64,000 bases of DNA from Streptomyces barringtoniae (lineage in GTDB: Bacteria; Actinomycetota; Actinomycetes; Streptomycetales; Streptomycetaceae), in assembly GCF_020819595.1 (NCBI RefSeq), contig NZ_JAJHNP010000006.1, positions 186,001 through 250,000 on the forward strand, given 5' to 3'. The translations under genes and the position numbers were made by a program. Below are positions 26,736 to 34,459 of the stretch, piece by piece; positions within the stretch are counted from its first letter, which is position 1, and each line of letters opens with the position of its first letter. The notes below the pieces were generated by a model that had not been told where the DNA came from, searched no databases, and saw nothing but the letters and a program-made list of their open reading frames with translations.

Positions 26736-26739
26736 GGGG

Positions 26740-26788
26740 CTGTGCTGGGCTGGGGCGGGCTGTGCTGGGCTGGGGCGGGCTGTGCTGG
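26740..26788. repeat. 20-bp tandem repeat
   Basis: CTGTGCTGGGCTGGGGCGGG occurs twice perfectly (26740-26759, 26760-26779), then a partial third copy. It directly follows the G-rich minisatellite. From here to 27088 I see no gene; the sequence is GC-rich with GGCCNGGG words. Confidence 0.85.
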
Positions 26789-27088
26789 CACGCGGCTGCG
26801 GGCGGCGCCTGCGGAGACCGACGTGCTGAACGCCCGTACGGCCACGGTCGGCGATGCGGCCCGCCTCGGCCGCACACCGGCCGGCACGGCGGGGCTCGGG
26901 CCGGGCCAGGACGCGCGGGGCGAGGCCGAGCCAGGCCCGGGGCCAGGGACAGGCCTGGCCCCGGGGCCGGCGTCAATGACGGAAGCCAGGGCCGGGCCCA
27001 GGGGACAGGACTGCGGGCCGGGGGCGGGGCGGGGGCCGGGAGGCGGGGCCGGCTGCGCCGGCGTGCACGAACCGGGGGGCCGCGGGGG

Positions 27089-27670
27089 TCAGACCGCTAC
27101 CGCCTCGTACAGGCTCCACGCGCCGAGCGCGAGCATCAGCAGCGCGGCGATCTGTGTGATCAGCCGCAGCGGCACCTTCTTCATGAGGGCCTTCCCGCCG
27201 ACGATGCCGAGTCCGGCGACGGCCCACAGACCGAGCACGGCGCCGAGACCGACGGAGATCGGGTCGTTGTAGCGGGCGGCGAGGTTGGCGGTCATGATCT
27301 GGGTGAGATCGCCGAACTCGGCGACGAGGATCAGCATGAAGCCCGTACCCGCGACCCTCCAGAAGGACTGGTCGGCGGGCTTCTTGATCTCCTCCTCGTC
27401 CTCCCCCTTCTGCAGCAGCAGCATCGCGGCACCGCCGAGGAAGAGGAGACCGGTAATGGCGTGCACGATCCGCTGGGGCAGCAGGGTCAGCACGCTGCCG
27501 GCCGCGACGGCCAGCACGACGTGCAGCAGGAAGGCGGCGGCGACACCGGCGAAGACGTAGCTCGCGCGGTAGCGGGTGCCGAGGACGAGGCCGGCGAGCG
27601 CGGTCTTGTCCGGCAGTTCGGCGAGGAAGATGACGCCGAAGACGAGCGCCGTCACGGTGATGCTGATCAA
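27089..27670 (-). CDS. TMEM165/GDT1 family manganese (or calcium) exporter
   Basis: A 193-residue membrane protein with six helices in two homologous halves. Each half carries the family motif E-x-G-D-(K/R)-(T/S): FLAELPDKTALAGL near residue 17 and ILVAEFGDLTQIMTANLA near residue 123. The central loop is acidic (KGEDEEEIKKP). The family exports Mn2+ or exchanges Ca2+ for protons. TTG 27670 is used because GAGGA lies five bases upstream; no ATG fits. The leader carries a yybP-ykoY manganese riboswitch, so expression should rise with Mn2+, consistent with export. Confidence 0.93.
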   Translation of the reverse strand: MISITVTALVFGVIFLAELPDKTALAGLVLGTRYRASYVFAGVAAAFLLHVVLAVAAGSVLTLLPQRIVHAITGLLFLGGAAMLLLQKGEDEEEIKKPADQSFWRVAGTGFMLILVAEFGDLTQIMTANLAARYNDPISVGLGAVLGLWAVAGLGIVGGKALMKKVPLRLITQIAALLMLALGAWSLYEAVAV

Positions 27671-27750
27671 GGTTCCTCAATCGGTCGGGGCTGCCCCGCC
27701 GAGAGTGCGGTACGTCATGCGATGACACCTCGGCACGGCAGCGCACTCGG

Positions 27751-27775
27751 CGTCCGTGTCGCGGGGACACGGACG
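27751..27775 (-). terminator. Perfect hairpin in the riboswitch expression platform
   Basis: CGTCCGTGTC (27751-27760) and GACACGGACG (27766-27775) form a 10-bp stem with a 5-base loop, just downstream of the Mn aptamer on the minus strand. It probably acts as the regulated terminator or anti-terminator. Confidence 0.65.
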
Positions 27776-27784
27776 TGCACTGCT

Positions 27785-27900
27785 TGCCGAAGGTCTCGCT
27801 GGCGGTCTCGAAAGACTCGAAGGTCCGCCTCCGGGCGCCGGCTCAGGCTGGCTGAGCAGTATGTCGACGGTCCGGCGAAGAGCTACTCCCCTTCTGCGCT
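27785..27900 (-). promoter_or_regulatory. yybP-ykoY manganese riboswitch
   Basis: On the minus strand the aptamer begins GGGGAGTAGC (27891 down to 27882), continues with GTCGACATAC (27868-27859) and closes with GCCAGCGAGACC before 27785. These are the invariant blocks of the yybP-ykoY class, which binds Mn2+ and turns on exporters. It lies in the leader of the TMEM165/GDT1 gene. Confidence 0.9.
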
Positions 27901-28067
27901 CCCCATCGTAAGGGACGCGAAGGCCGCACGCTAAACCCTGCCGCACCCCTTGGCATGACATGAACATGTCACTATTTTCTTACCGAGCGCTCACCCCGCG
28001 GCAACACGGCCTCGCGAGCATTCCCCCGCCCGCACCGAAAAGCCCCACCCCACAAGGGAGTTCACGC

Positions 28068-28712
28068 ATGCCCAGGCTCTACGCGCGTCGACGGCTGAGC
28101 ATACTCGCCGTTCTTACCGGACTCATAGCCTCCGTCGCCCTCTTCGCCTCCCCGAGCGCCTCCGCCGCCCTGCCCACGCCGGTCAGCGCCGCCACCGCCC
28201 GCAGCTACCTCTCCCAGCTCACCGTGGCCACCGAGAACCGCACCGGCTACCAGCGCTCCCTCTTCCCGACCTGGATCACCATCTCCGGCACCTGCAACAC
28301 CCGTGAGTGGATCCTCAAGCGGGACGGCACGAACGTCGTCACCGACTCCGCTTGCACCGCCACCAGCGGCAGCTGGTACTCCCCGTACGACGGCGCGACC
28401 TGGACCTCCCCGTCCGACGTCGACATCGACCACCTCGTCCCGCTCGCCGAGGCCTGGGACTCCGGCGCGAGCAAGTGGACCACCGCACAGCGGCAGGCCT
28501 TCGCCAACGACGTCACCCGCCCCCAGCTCCTCGCCGTCACCGACAACGTGAACCAGGCCAAGGGCGACCAGGACCCGGCGACCTGGGTCCCGTCCCGGTC
28601 CGCCTACGTCTGCACCTACGTCCGTGCCTGGGTGCAGGTGAAGTACTACTACGGCCTCTCGGTCGACTCCGCCGAGAAGACGGCACTGACGAACTACCTG
28701 GCGAACTGCTGA
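28068..28712 (+). CDS. Secreted HNH-type nuclease (DUF1524-like)
   Basis: A 214-residue protein starting at ATG 28068, seven bases after AAGGGAG; an in-frame ATG at 27960 lacks a ribosome site. A signal peptide (LSILAVLTGLIASVALFASPSASA) directs export. The nuclease core is DVDIDHLVPLAEAWDSGASKWTTAQRQAFANDVTRPQLLAVTDNVNQAKGDQDPATWVP: DH gives the general base, N and K/D complete the beta-beta-alpha-metal site. Four cysteines may form disulfides. It likely degrades extracellular DNA for phosphate or nitrogen. Confidence 0.93.
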   Translation: MPRLYARRRLSILAVLTGLIASVALFASPSASAALPTPVSAATARSYLSQLTVATENRTGYQRSLFPTWITISGTCNTREWILKRDGTNVVTDSACTATSGSWYSPYDGATWTSPSDVDIDHLVPLAEAWDSGASKWTTAQRQAFANDVTRPQLLAVTDNVNQAKGDQDPATWVPSRSAYVCTYVRAWVQVKYYYGLSVDSAEKTALTNYLANC

Positions 28713-29028
28713 CCGATCCGCCGGGCGGCGCCAACCGAGACATGCGGACGGCGCCGCTTCGGCGGGCGGCCAGGGCACGACCGCCCAACTCCAGCCCCCG
28801 CCCCCGCTCGACCGACGGACCGCTTCCCGCGCGGTCGAACCAACCGAACGGACCGCAACCCACCCGGCCAAGCCCACCACCGACCACCCCCCACCCTGGC
28901 AAAGCTCAGCCGACCGAGTCGGGTGGCGGGTGGGCACAGGCCCCGGCGGGCCGGGGCGCGAAGCCCCCTGGTGCGGGCGCTGCGGCAAGCCGCACCGGAC
29001 GGCGGCCGGCACCGAACAGTCGGCGGAA
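28713..29028. other. Gap between convergent nuclease and DedA genes
   Basis: 316 bp without a credible gene. The only structure seen is GCCCCGGC-GG-GCCGGGGC (28940-28957), a probable terminator for either side, and a GGCGGCGCC/GGCGCCGCC pair near 28722-28757. Confidence 0.5.
28940..28957. terminator. GC hairpin between convergent genes
   Basis: An 18-bp palindrome, GCCCCGGC and GCCGGGGC with two bases between. The realistic stem is six pairs with a short loop. Confidence 0.4.
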
Positions 29029-29673
29029 CTAGGCGGCCCGGCGCCGCATCAGGTACCCCGCCGCCGCGCCCGCGGCGAAAAGGGCCGCGAACGAGACACC
29101 CGTGGCCACCCATGTCGCACCGAGCCACTGGGCGCCGTAGTAGCCGAGGGCAACGCTGTAGGCGGCCCAGGAGAGGCCGGCCAGGGCGGACCACGGGACG
29201 AAGTCGCGGGCCCGGCGGTGCGCGGCGCCGGCGCAGAAGGAGACGACCGAGCGGCCCGCCGGGGCGAAGCGGGCGAGCACGACGAGCGCGCCACCACCCT
29301 GGGCGAGGGCATCGCCGAGACGTTCCTGCGCGGTGGTCAGCCGCCGGGAACGGGCTATCGCCCGGTCCAGCCGCGTACCGCCCCGCCAGGCCAGGCGGTA
29401 CGCCACCAGATCGCCGAGGACCGAGGCGGTCGCCGCGGAGAGGATCAGGGCCAGGATGTCCGGCACGTCGTGCGGGACCCGGCCGGCCGCCGCGCCCGAG
29501 CCCGCCGCCGCTGCCGTACCCGCCGTGATGACGAGCACACCGCTCGGCAGCACTGGCACGAACACGTCAAGCAACACGGACACGGCCACCGCGGCATAGA
29601 TCCACGGCCCGGCGGCCAGTGACCCCACATTCTCGAACACCACGACTCCCGTTGCTCCCCCGTTGACAGCCAT
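29029..29673 (-). CDS. DedA family membrane protein
   Basis: A 214-residue protein starting at ATG 29673. It has about five hydrophobic segments and the DedA pattern: VLLDVFVPVLPSGVLVITAG in the first re-entrant region, GDLVAYRLAWRGG, then LVVLARFAPAGRSVVSFCAGAAHRRARDFVPWSALAGLSWAAYSVALGYYGAQWLG, where the R near FAPAGR is the conserved charged residue. DedA proteins translocate phospholipids or undecaprenyl phosphate and couple to the proton gradient. It stands alone; the ribosome site is weak. Confidence 0.9.
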   Translation of the reverse strand: MAVNGGATGVVVFENVGSLAAGPWIYAAVAVSVLLDVFVPVLPSGVLVITAGTAAAAGSGAAAGRVPHDVPDILALILSAATASVLGDLVAYRLAWRGGTRLDRAIARSRRLTTAQERLGDALAQGGGALVVLARFAPAGRSVVSFCAGAAHRRARDFVPWSALAGLSWAAYSVALGYYGAQWLGATWVATGVSFAALFAAGAAAGYLMRRRAA

Positions 29674-29887
29674 ACAGCGTACGCCGGGGGTGTGACAGGA
29701 GGGGCTCCGGGGGCGAATCACGCCTCTGGCGGGTCGCCGGAGGCTTCCGGGGAGTCCCGCTCACCCGAACAGCGCAGGCTGTGCGGCGGGGCCCTGCCGC
29801 GTCCGTCGCAATGGAGAGAGGCCTGTCCGGAACATCAGGCACTCATCCGAATAAAACGGCGCAGAAGCGCAGAAAAAGGTGCACATC

Positions 29888-30421
29888 ATGGTGGCAGCCA
29901 TATACGCGGGCACCCTCGCCGCAGCCCTGTTCGCGACCGGGACCGGAGGCACCGTCCATGGCTCCTCGCTGGAGACCTACGGCGTGTTCTCCTCGCCCGC
30001 CGCGACCGGCAAGTCGCAGGCGGTGGCCTACGACCAGAGCCTCGTCCCGGCGGGCGCCCTGGTCCAGGTCCGCCAGATCACCCGGCCGAACGGTGCCACG
30101 ACCGTCGAGCTGCGGGTGGCCGGCGTCAAACCCAACCATCTCTTCGGCGTCCATGTGCATCAGAAGGCCTGCGGCGCCGACCCCGCGGCCGCCGGCATGC
30201 ATTACCAGAACAAGCCCGGCATGGACGCCGCCCACGTCAACAAGAAGAACGAGGTCTGGCTGGACTTCAAGTCCAACGCGAGGGGCAACGGCAGCGCCGT
30301 CGCCACGCACACGTGGGCCTTCCGGAAGGATCAGGCGAGGTCGGTGGTGATCCACAGCGAGCCCGGCACCAAGGGGGCCCGGGCGGCCTGCCTCACCGTG
30401 CCCTTCCGCGGAGCGTCGTAG
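29888..30421 (+). CDS. Cu/Zn superoxide dismutase-like secreted protein
   Basis: A 177-residue protein starting at ATG 29888, eight bases after an AAGG site. A short hydrophobic N-terminus (AAIYAGTLAAALFATGTGG) suggests export. The SOD family blocks are present: GVHVHQKACG (metal His pair), GMHYQNKPGMD, a loop WLDFKSNARGNGSAVATHTWAFR and VVIHSEPGT with the final conserved His. Several expected ligands look shifted relative to true SODs, so dismutase activity is not assured; some relatives are non-enzymatic. A bidirectional terminator follows. Confidence 0.87.
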   Translation: MVAAIYAGTLAAALFATGTGGTVHGSSLETYGVFSSPAATGKSQAVAYDQSLVPAGALVQVRQITRPNGATTVELRVAGVKPNHLFGVHVHQKACGADPAAAGMHYQNKPGMDAAHVNKKNEVWLDFKSNARGNGSAVATHTWAFRKDQARSVVIHSEPGTKGARAACLTVPFRGAS

Positions 30422-30441
30422 GCGGGGCCGGGCGGAGACCG

Positions 30442-30480
30442 GACGGCACCCTTCCCCTCGTGGCGGGAAAGGGCGCCGTC
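30442..30480. terminator. Bidirectional terminator between SOD-like and DoxX genes
   Basis: GACGGC-CCCTTCCC pairs with GGGAAAGGGC-GCCGTC around a CTCGTGGC loop. It lies 21 bp after one stop and 6 bp from the convergent one. Confidence 0.75.
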
Positions 30481-30485
30481 TCGGA

Positions 30486-30941
30486 TCAGGCGGCTATCGG
30501 GGTCTGCTCGGTGGCGGTCCGGCCGTCCGCGGCGGTGCGGCGGGCGACGAGCCGGTCGAGCCCGAAGGCGCCGGACCCGGTGAAGACCAGCAGGAAGAAG
30601 GCCCAGCAGAACAGGACCGAGAGCTCGCCGCCGTTCTGGATGGGCCACAGCGCGGCCTGCTGGTGCACGTCGAAGTAGGCGTACGCCATCGAGCCCGAGG
30701 CGAGCAGCGCGGCTCCGCGGGTGCCGAGGCCGAGCAGTACCAGGCCGCCGGCGACCAGCTGGATCACGGCCGCGTACCAGCCGGGCCAGGTGCCGGCCGG
30801 GATCGTGCCGCCCTGGGTGCCGACGGCGCCGCCGAGGACGCCGAAGAGCGACGCGGCGCCGTGCACGGTGAAGAGCAGGCCTACGACGATGCGGAAGAGC
30901 CCGAGGACATAGGGCTGAGCGGAGTTGAGACGTGCGGTCAT
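30486..30941 (-). CDS. DoxX family membrane protein
   Basis: A 151-residue protein starting at ATG 30941, with four helices: LGLFRIVVGLLFTVHGAASLFG first, then VIQLVAGGLVLLGLGTRGAALLASGSMAYAYF, and ELSVLFCWAFFLLVFTGSGAFGLD. These are the DoxX hallmarks, including the HG turn and the GSMAYAYF. DoxX-like proteins join redox and thiol-stress complexes in actinobacteria. An iron box at 31030-31048 lies 89 bp before the start, suggesting repression by iron through a DmdR/IdeR-type protein. Confidence 0.92.
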   Translation of the reverse strand: MTARLNSAQPYVLGLFRIVVGLLFTVHGAASLFGVLGGAVGTQGGTIPAGTWPGWYAAVIQLVAGGLVLLGLGTRGAALLASGSMAYAYFDVHQQAALWPIQNGGELSVLFCWAFFLLVFTGSGAFGLDRLVARRTAADGRTATEQTPIAA

Positions 30942-31316
30942 GAGGGGGGTTCTCCTCTTCGGTGGCGGTCGGGCCGGCCGGGGACGTCCAAGTGGCCGGT
31001 CGTGGGGGCGGCGGTACCGAACGAGGGACCTAGGTTAGGCCTACCTAATCAGTGCTTGCAAGTTCAACATTTGGCCATGGTTCCGGTTTCCGCGCCGCGG
31101 TCGCCCAGTGCACGCCTTCCGTGGGCACCGTGAAGATGAACCACCCTGCGCGGACGGCTCCCTGACGGACCATCAGGCGACAGGGCCGCTGAGTCACGTC
31201 CGCCCCTCCCGTTTCGTAACCGTCCACCGAGTGCGGCGACATGGCCCGTCAGCCGGGCACCGGGCGGAAGCAGCTCTGCGACCCCCAACCCCCTTACGGA
31301 GGCCTGAAGTCAACCG
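30942..31316 (-). other. Intergenic region upstream of DoxX
   Basis: 375 bp. It contains the iron box at 31030-31048 and the DoxX promoter. A 65-codon open frame at 31045-31242 on the minus strand has no ribosome site or recognisable product and crosses the promoter, so it is not called. Confidence 0.4.
31030..31048. promoter_or_regulatory. Iron box (DmdR/IdeR operator) upstream of DoxX
   Basis: CTAGGTTAGGCCTACCTAA matches the actinobacterial iron-box consensus TTAGGTTAGGCTAACCTAA at 16 of 19 positions and keeps its dyad. It lies 89 bp upstream of the DoxX start. Confidence 0.75.
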
Positions 31317-31565
31317 TTATCCCTCATGTCGGACCGTGGCGGCGGGCCGTACCGACTGCCCTCGCACCTCCAACCCGGCGAGCAGCTCCGCCGTGGCCTC
31401 GGCCACCGCGGCCACCGCACGGTCGAAGACCTCGCGATTGTGCGCGGCGGGAGCGCGGAAGCCCGAGACCTTCCGTACGTACTGCAGCGCGGCGGCGTGG
31501 ATGTCGTCCTCCGTGGCCTCGTCGGGCAGCACGGGCGGACGCAGCGTCTTGATACTCCGGCACAT
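31317..31565 (-). CDS. DUF2277 protein
   Basis: An 82-residue protein starting at ATG 31565. The family begins with the invariant MCRSIKTLRPP and contains ALQYVRKVSGFRAPAAHNREVFDRAVAAVAEAT, both present. It ends in TAA, rare in this window. DUF2277 proteins are small, widespread in actinobacteria and of unknown function; the helical Arg/Asn-rich part suggests nucleic-acid or protein contact. It is divergent from the reductase gene. Confidence 0.93.
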   Translation of the reverse strand: MCRSIKTLRPPVLPDEATEDDIHAAALQYVRKVSGFRAPAAHNREVFDRAVAAVAEATAELLAGLEVRGQSVRPAATVRHEG

Positions 31566-31658
31566 GACCCCAGTCTCACGCACACCGCGCGCCGGTGGGA
31601 TGATCGCGCCGAAGGCGGCCACCGACTCCCGGGGCCGACCGACGAGAGGAACCTCCTC

Positions 31659-32558
31659 ATGACCACCGAGAACACCGTGGCCGTGCTCGGCCCCGGCGGC
31701 ACCGGCGGACTCCTCGCCGCCCTGCTCTCCCGCTCCGGCCACCGCGTGATCTGCCTGGCCCAGGAGCGTACGGCCGACACCCTGCGCCGTACCGGAATCA
31801 CCGTCCGCAGCGCGCAGTTCGGCGAGTTCACCGCCCCGGTCGAGGCGGACACCGAGCTGCGCGAACCGGTGGACGCCTGCCTGATCGCCGTCAAGCACAC
31901 CGCGCTGGACGCCGCGCTCACCCGGGTGCCGCCGGAGGCTCTGGGCGACGCCCTGGTCGTACCGCTCCTGAACGGCGTCGAGCACCCCGCCGCCCTGCGC
32001 GCCCGCCACCGTCCCGACCGGGTCGCCCCGGCGGTGATCCGCGTGGAGTCCACCCGTGTGGCTCCGGGAGTGATCGAACACGGCAGTCCGTTCACGGAGA
32101 TCGACCTGGCCGGGGACGCCGTACCCCGGCCCCGCCTCGACCGCCTCGCGGCCACGCTCGTCTCCGCCGGTGCGACGGCCCGTGTGGTCGAGGACGAGAC
32201 GGCGGCCCTGTGGGGCAAGATGGCCTTCCTCGCCCCCTTCGCCCTGCTCACCACCCGGTACGGTCTCCCGCTCGGCGAAGCCCGCACGCTGCACCGCGAG
32301 GAGCTGGAGTCCCTGGTCGCCGAGACCACCGCGGTCAGCCGCGCCTGCGGCGCCCCCGCCGACCCGGCCCAGGCGCTGGCCCGGTACGACGCCTTCCCGC
32401 CCGGCGCGAAGTCGTCCATGCAACGCGACGCGGAGGCGGGCCGCCCGCTCGAACTCGACGCCATCGGCGGCGCGCTGCTCCGCGCGGCCGGCCGGCACGG
32501 CGTCCCGGTGCCGGTGACGGCCCGCCTGGTGGCCGAACTGCGCGCCGCCGGTCACTGA
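31659..32558 (+). CDS. Ketopantoate-reductase-like (ApbA/PanE) oxidoreductase
   Basis: A 299-residue protein starting at ATG 31659 with GAGAGGA nine bases upstream. The NADPH-binding Rossmann motif is VAVLGPGGTGGLLAALLSRSGH. DACLIAVKHTALDAAL and PLLNGVEHPAAL follow as in PanE, and the C-terminal domain has LWGKMAFLAPFALLTTRYG and SMQRDAEAGRPLELDAIGGALLRAAGRHGVPVP. The Lys and Glu positions of the active site appear kept. PanE reduces ketopantoate in pantothenate synthesis, but many relatives serve other substrates and no other pan gene is here. A strong terminator follows. Confidence 0.9.
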   Translation: MTTENTVAVLGPGGTGGLLAALLSRSGHRVICLAQERTADTLRRTGITVRSAQFGEFTAPVEADTELREPVDACLIAVKHTALDAALTRVPPEALGDALVVPLLNGVEHPAALRARHRPDRVAPAVIRVESTRVAPGVIEHGSPFTEIDLAGDAVPRPRLDRLAATLVSAGATARVVEDETAALWGKMAFLAPFALLTTRYGLPLGEARTLHREELESLVAETTAVSRACGAPADPAQALARYDAFPPGAKSSMQRDAEAGRPLELDAIGGALLRAAGRHGVPVPVTARLVAELRAAGH

Positions 32559-32567
32559 GGGCCCTGG

Positions 32568-32599
32568 CCGGCCCAGTGGGGCAGCAGCCACTGGGCCGG
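32568..32599 (+). terminator. Perfect 12-bp stem terminator
   Basis: CCGGCCCAGTGG (32568-32579) pairs with CCACTGGGCCGG (32588-32599) around GGCAGCAG, nine bases after the reductase stop. Confidence 0.85.
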
Positions 32600-32970
32600 C
32601 GCCGGACGCTCCGCGGCGAGCCCGCCCGCCCGCGGTGATCAGCACCGGAGGAGGGAACTGCAGGAGACGGCGGCGAGCAGCACCGGCACGAACGCGCCGA
32701 GCGGGACGGCCCGGTCGGCGTGGGCACGGGCGCAGAAGACCACCCCCGAGTCGACGGACTCCCGCGCCTCACCCCCGAGTTGACGCACTCCCCCGCCGCG
32801 AGCCCCCGGGACCGGCCGGCCGGCCCGACAACGGCGCGGGGAGCCCGGCGGCGCGGGCCGGTCTTGCGGACCGGTCACGGCCGACGCCCGGGCCACCCGT
32901 TCGGCTGAACCTCCCCGGAACCCCAGGAACGAACTCGCCCCCCAAAATCGAACAGGCGTAGCATTGGCGT
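32600..32970. other. Intergenic region with a doubtful small reading frame
   Basis: 371 bp. A minus-strand frame at 32639-32896 encodes 85 residues ending in a hydrophobic, Cys-containing AFVPVLLAAVSCSSLLRC. Its N-terminal half is low-complexity and no ribosome site is visible, so I do not call it. The promoter of the downstream plus-strand gene must lie near 32930-32965, where A-rich sequence (CCCCAAAATCGAACAGG) occurs. Confidence 0.35.
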
Positions 32971-33312
32971 GTGGCTACGACCTATGAATTCCCCAGTGAC
33001 CTCCTCGCCGGTCAGGAGGAGCTGCATCAGGTCCGGGCCGAGCTGTCGGCCCTGCTCAAGCGGCTGCCCTGGTCGGTGGAGCCGCTGGACGGTTTCAGCG
33101 ACGACACCGGCTGGCGGAAGGTGGAGCGGCCCGCGTCCCCGGGCTGGACAGCGGACGAACAGGCCGAGGTGGAGAAGCTGCGCCGCCGCGAGCATGAACT
33201 CGCGGTCTTCGTCAGCACCCACCGCTTCTGGGCCGAGGTCGCGGCGGCGGACCGCATGGACGCCCGCACCAGGCTGAAGCACGCGCACAAACAGGACACC
33301 GAGGAGGAATGA
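32971..33312 (+). CDS. Hypothetical actinobacterial protein, mostly helical
   Basis: A 113-residue soluble protein starting at GTG 32971. Its composition is acidic and helical: FPSDLLAGQEELHQVRAELSALLKRLPWSVEPLDGF, then WTADEQAEVEKLRRREHELAVFVSTHRFWAEVAAADR and a Lys/Glu tail KHAHKQDTEEE. I do not recognise a family with a known function. Codon third positions are G/C-biased and a clear terminator follows, so it is a real gene. It may be monocistronic. Confidence 0.85.
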   Translation: MATTYEFPSDLLAGQEELHQVRAELSALLKRLPWSVEPLDGFSDDTGWRKVERPASPGWTADEQAEVEKLRRREHELAVFVSTHRFWAEVAAADRMDARTRLKHAHKQDTEEE

Positions 33313-33315
33313 CGA

Positions 33316-33340
33316 AGCCCCCGGCCACGGGCCGGGGGCT
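33316..33340. terminator. Bidirectional terminator, hypothetical gene / tRNA-Val
   Basis: AGCCCCCGGC (33316-33325) pairs perfectly with GCCGGGGGCT (33331-33340). It lies between the gene stop and the 3' end of the convergent tRNA gene. Confidence 0.85.
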
Positions 33341-33346
33341 CGACTG

Positions 33347-33418
<72 letters not shown>

Positions 33419-33614
33419 GGACACCCGGGCAGCGCGCCCAGGACGAGTCGACAGCCTACCTTGCCGGGACCGGTGCACCGCAAACCCGTAACGCCGGGCC
33501 ACGGGCCGTTTACGGGGGTTAACCCCACCCCCGGTTCGGGAGCCGTCCTCATCGCCCCGCCCACCCCGGCTCGCTTACGGTCCTCAGAGACCGAATCCCA
33601 GGGGGAGTTCCCGC

Positions 33615-34385
33615 ATGAGCCGTTCCGTTCCAGTCCGCGCCGCCGCCATGGCCGTCGTCACCGGCGTGCTCGTCGCGGGCGTCAGTGCCTGTGGCGCCGA
33701 CGCCAGTGACGACACGCATCCCGACCACCGTTCCTTCGCCCTGCACGGCCGGACCCTCACGATCGACTCCGACGACTCGGCCCTGGAGGTCGTCGCCACG
33801 GACTCCGCCAAGCCCGGCACCGTCGACGTGACCCGGTGGTTCCAGGGATCCGTCGTCGTCGGCCACAACCCGACGGCCCGGTGGTCCTTCCAGGACGACC
33901 GGCTGGTGCTGCGCGTGCACTGCTCGGGGTTCATCGCCGACTGCTCGTCCAGGCACCGGATCGAGGTGCCGCGCGGGATCAGCGTGAAGATCGACAACGC
34001 CGACGGCAGCGTACGGGCGCACGGGTTCAGGGATCCGCTGAACATCGACACCAGCGACGGCGCCGTACGCGTCACCGACTCCAGCGGGCCGCTCGACCTG
34101 AAGTCGGCCGACGGTTCGCTGCGCGCCGACGTCTCCTCCCGCCGGGTGAAGGCGGACTCCGGCGACGGCTCCGTACAGGTCCGGCTGTCCGGCGTGCCCG
34201 ACCTGGTGGACGCCTCCAGCGCCGACGGCGCCGTCACGGTCGTCCTGCCCAAGGCCGCCTACCGGGTGTCGGCCGGTGCCGACGACGGCACGGTCTCGGT
34301 GTCCGTGCCGCGCGACAGCAACAGCGCGCACCGGGTCTCGGCCCACTCCTCGGACGGGAAAGTGACTGTCCGTACGGCGAACTGA
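33615..34385 (+). CDS. DUF4097 beta-strand-repeat lipoprotein
   Basis: A 256-residue protein starting at ATG 33615 (GGGGGAG upstream). A lipoprotein signal ends in the lipobox VAGVSAC, with the acylated Cys near residue 26. The mature protein is a right-handed beta-helix-like series with repeated DGSVRAHG/DGAVRVTDSSG/DGSLRADVSS/DGSVQVRLSG/DGAVTVVLPKA/DGTVSVSVP/DGKVTVRT turns, about one every 22 residues, as in DUF4097. It likely sits on the outer face of the membrane. Function unknown. Confidence 0.92.
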   Translation: MSRSVPVRAAAMAVVTGVLVAGVSACGADASDDTHPDHRSFALHGRTLTIDSDDSALEVVATDSAKPGTVDVTRWFQGSVVVGHNPTARWSFQDDRLVLRVHCSGFIADCSSRHRIEVPRGISVKIDNADGSVRAHGFRDPLNIDTSDGAVRVTDSSGPLDLKSADGSLRADVSSRRVKADSGDGSVQVRLSGVPDLVDASSADGAVTVVLPKAAYRVSAGADDGTVSVSVPRDSNSAHRVSAHSSDGKVTVRTAN

Positions 34386-34459
34386 CCGGCCCGTGTGTTC
34401 GTCTACAACGGGTGGGAGAATGACACCACCCACGGCGGACCACAGCACGGGAGAGGGAT

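Noticed and set aside
25988..27934. 648-codon frame through the G-rich block
   Set aside because: Repetitive Gly/Arg/Ala with no stop only because A and T are scarce; it continues antisense into the Mn exporter and across its riboswitch.
31045..31242. 65-codon minus-strand frame upstream of DoxX
   Set aside because: No ribosome site, no recognisable product, and it covers the iron-box promoter.
32639..32896. 85-codon minus-strand frame with hydrophobic, Cys-containing end
   Set aside because: Low-complexity N-terminal half and no visible start signal; left as doubtful.
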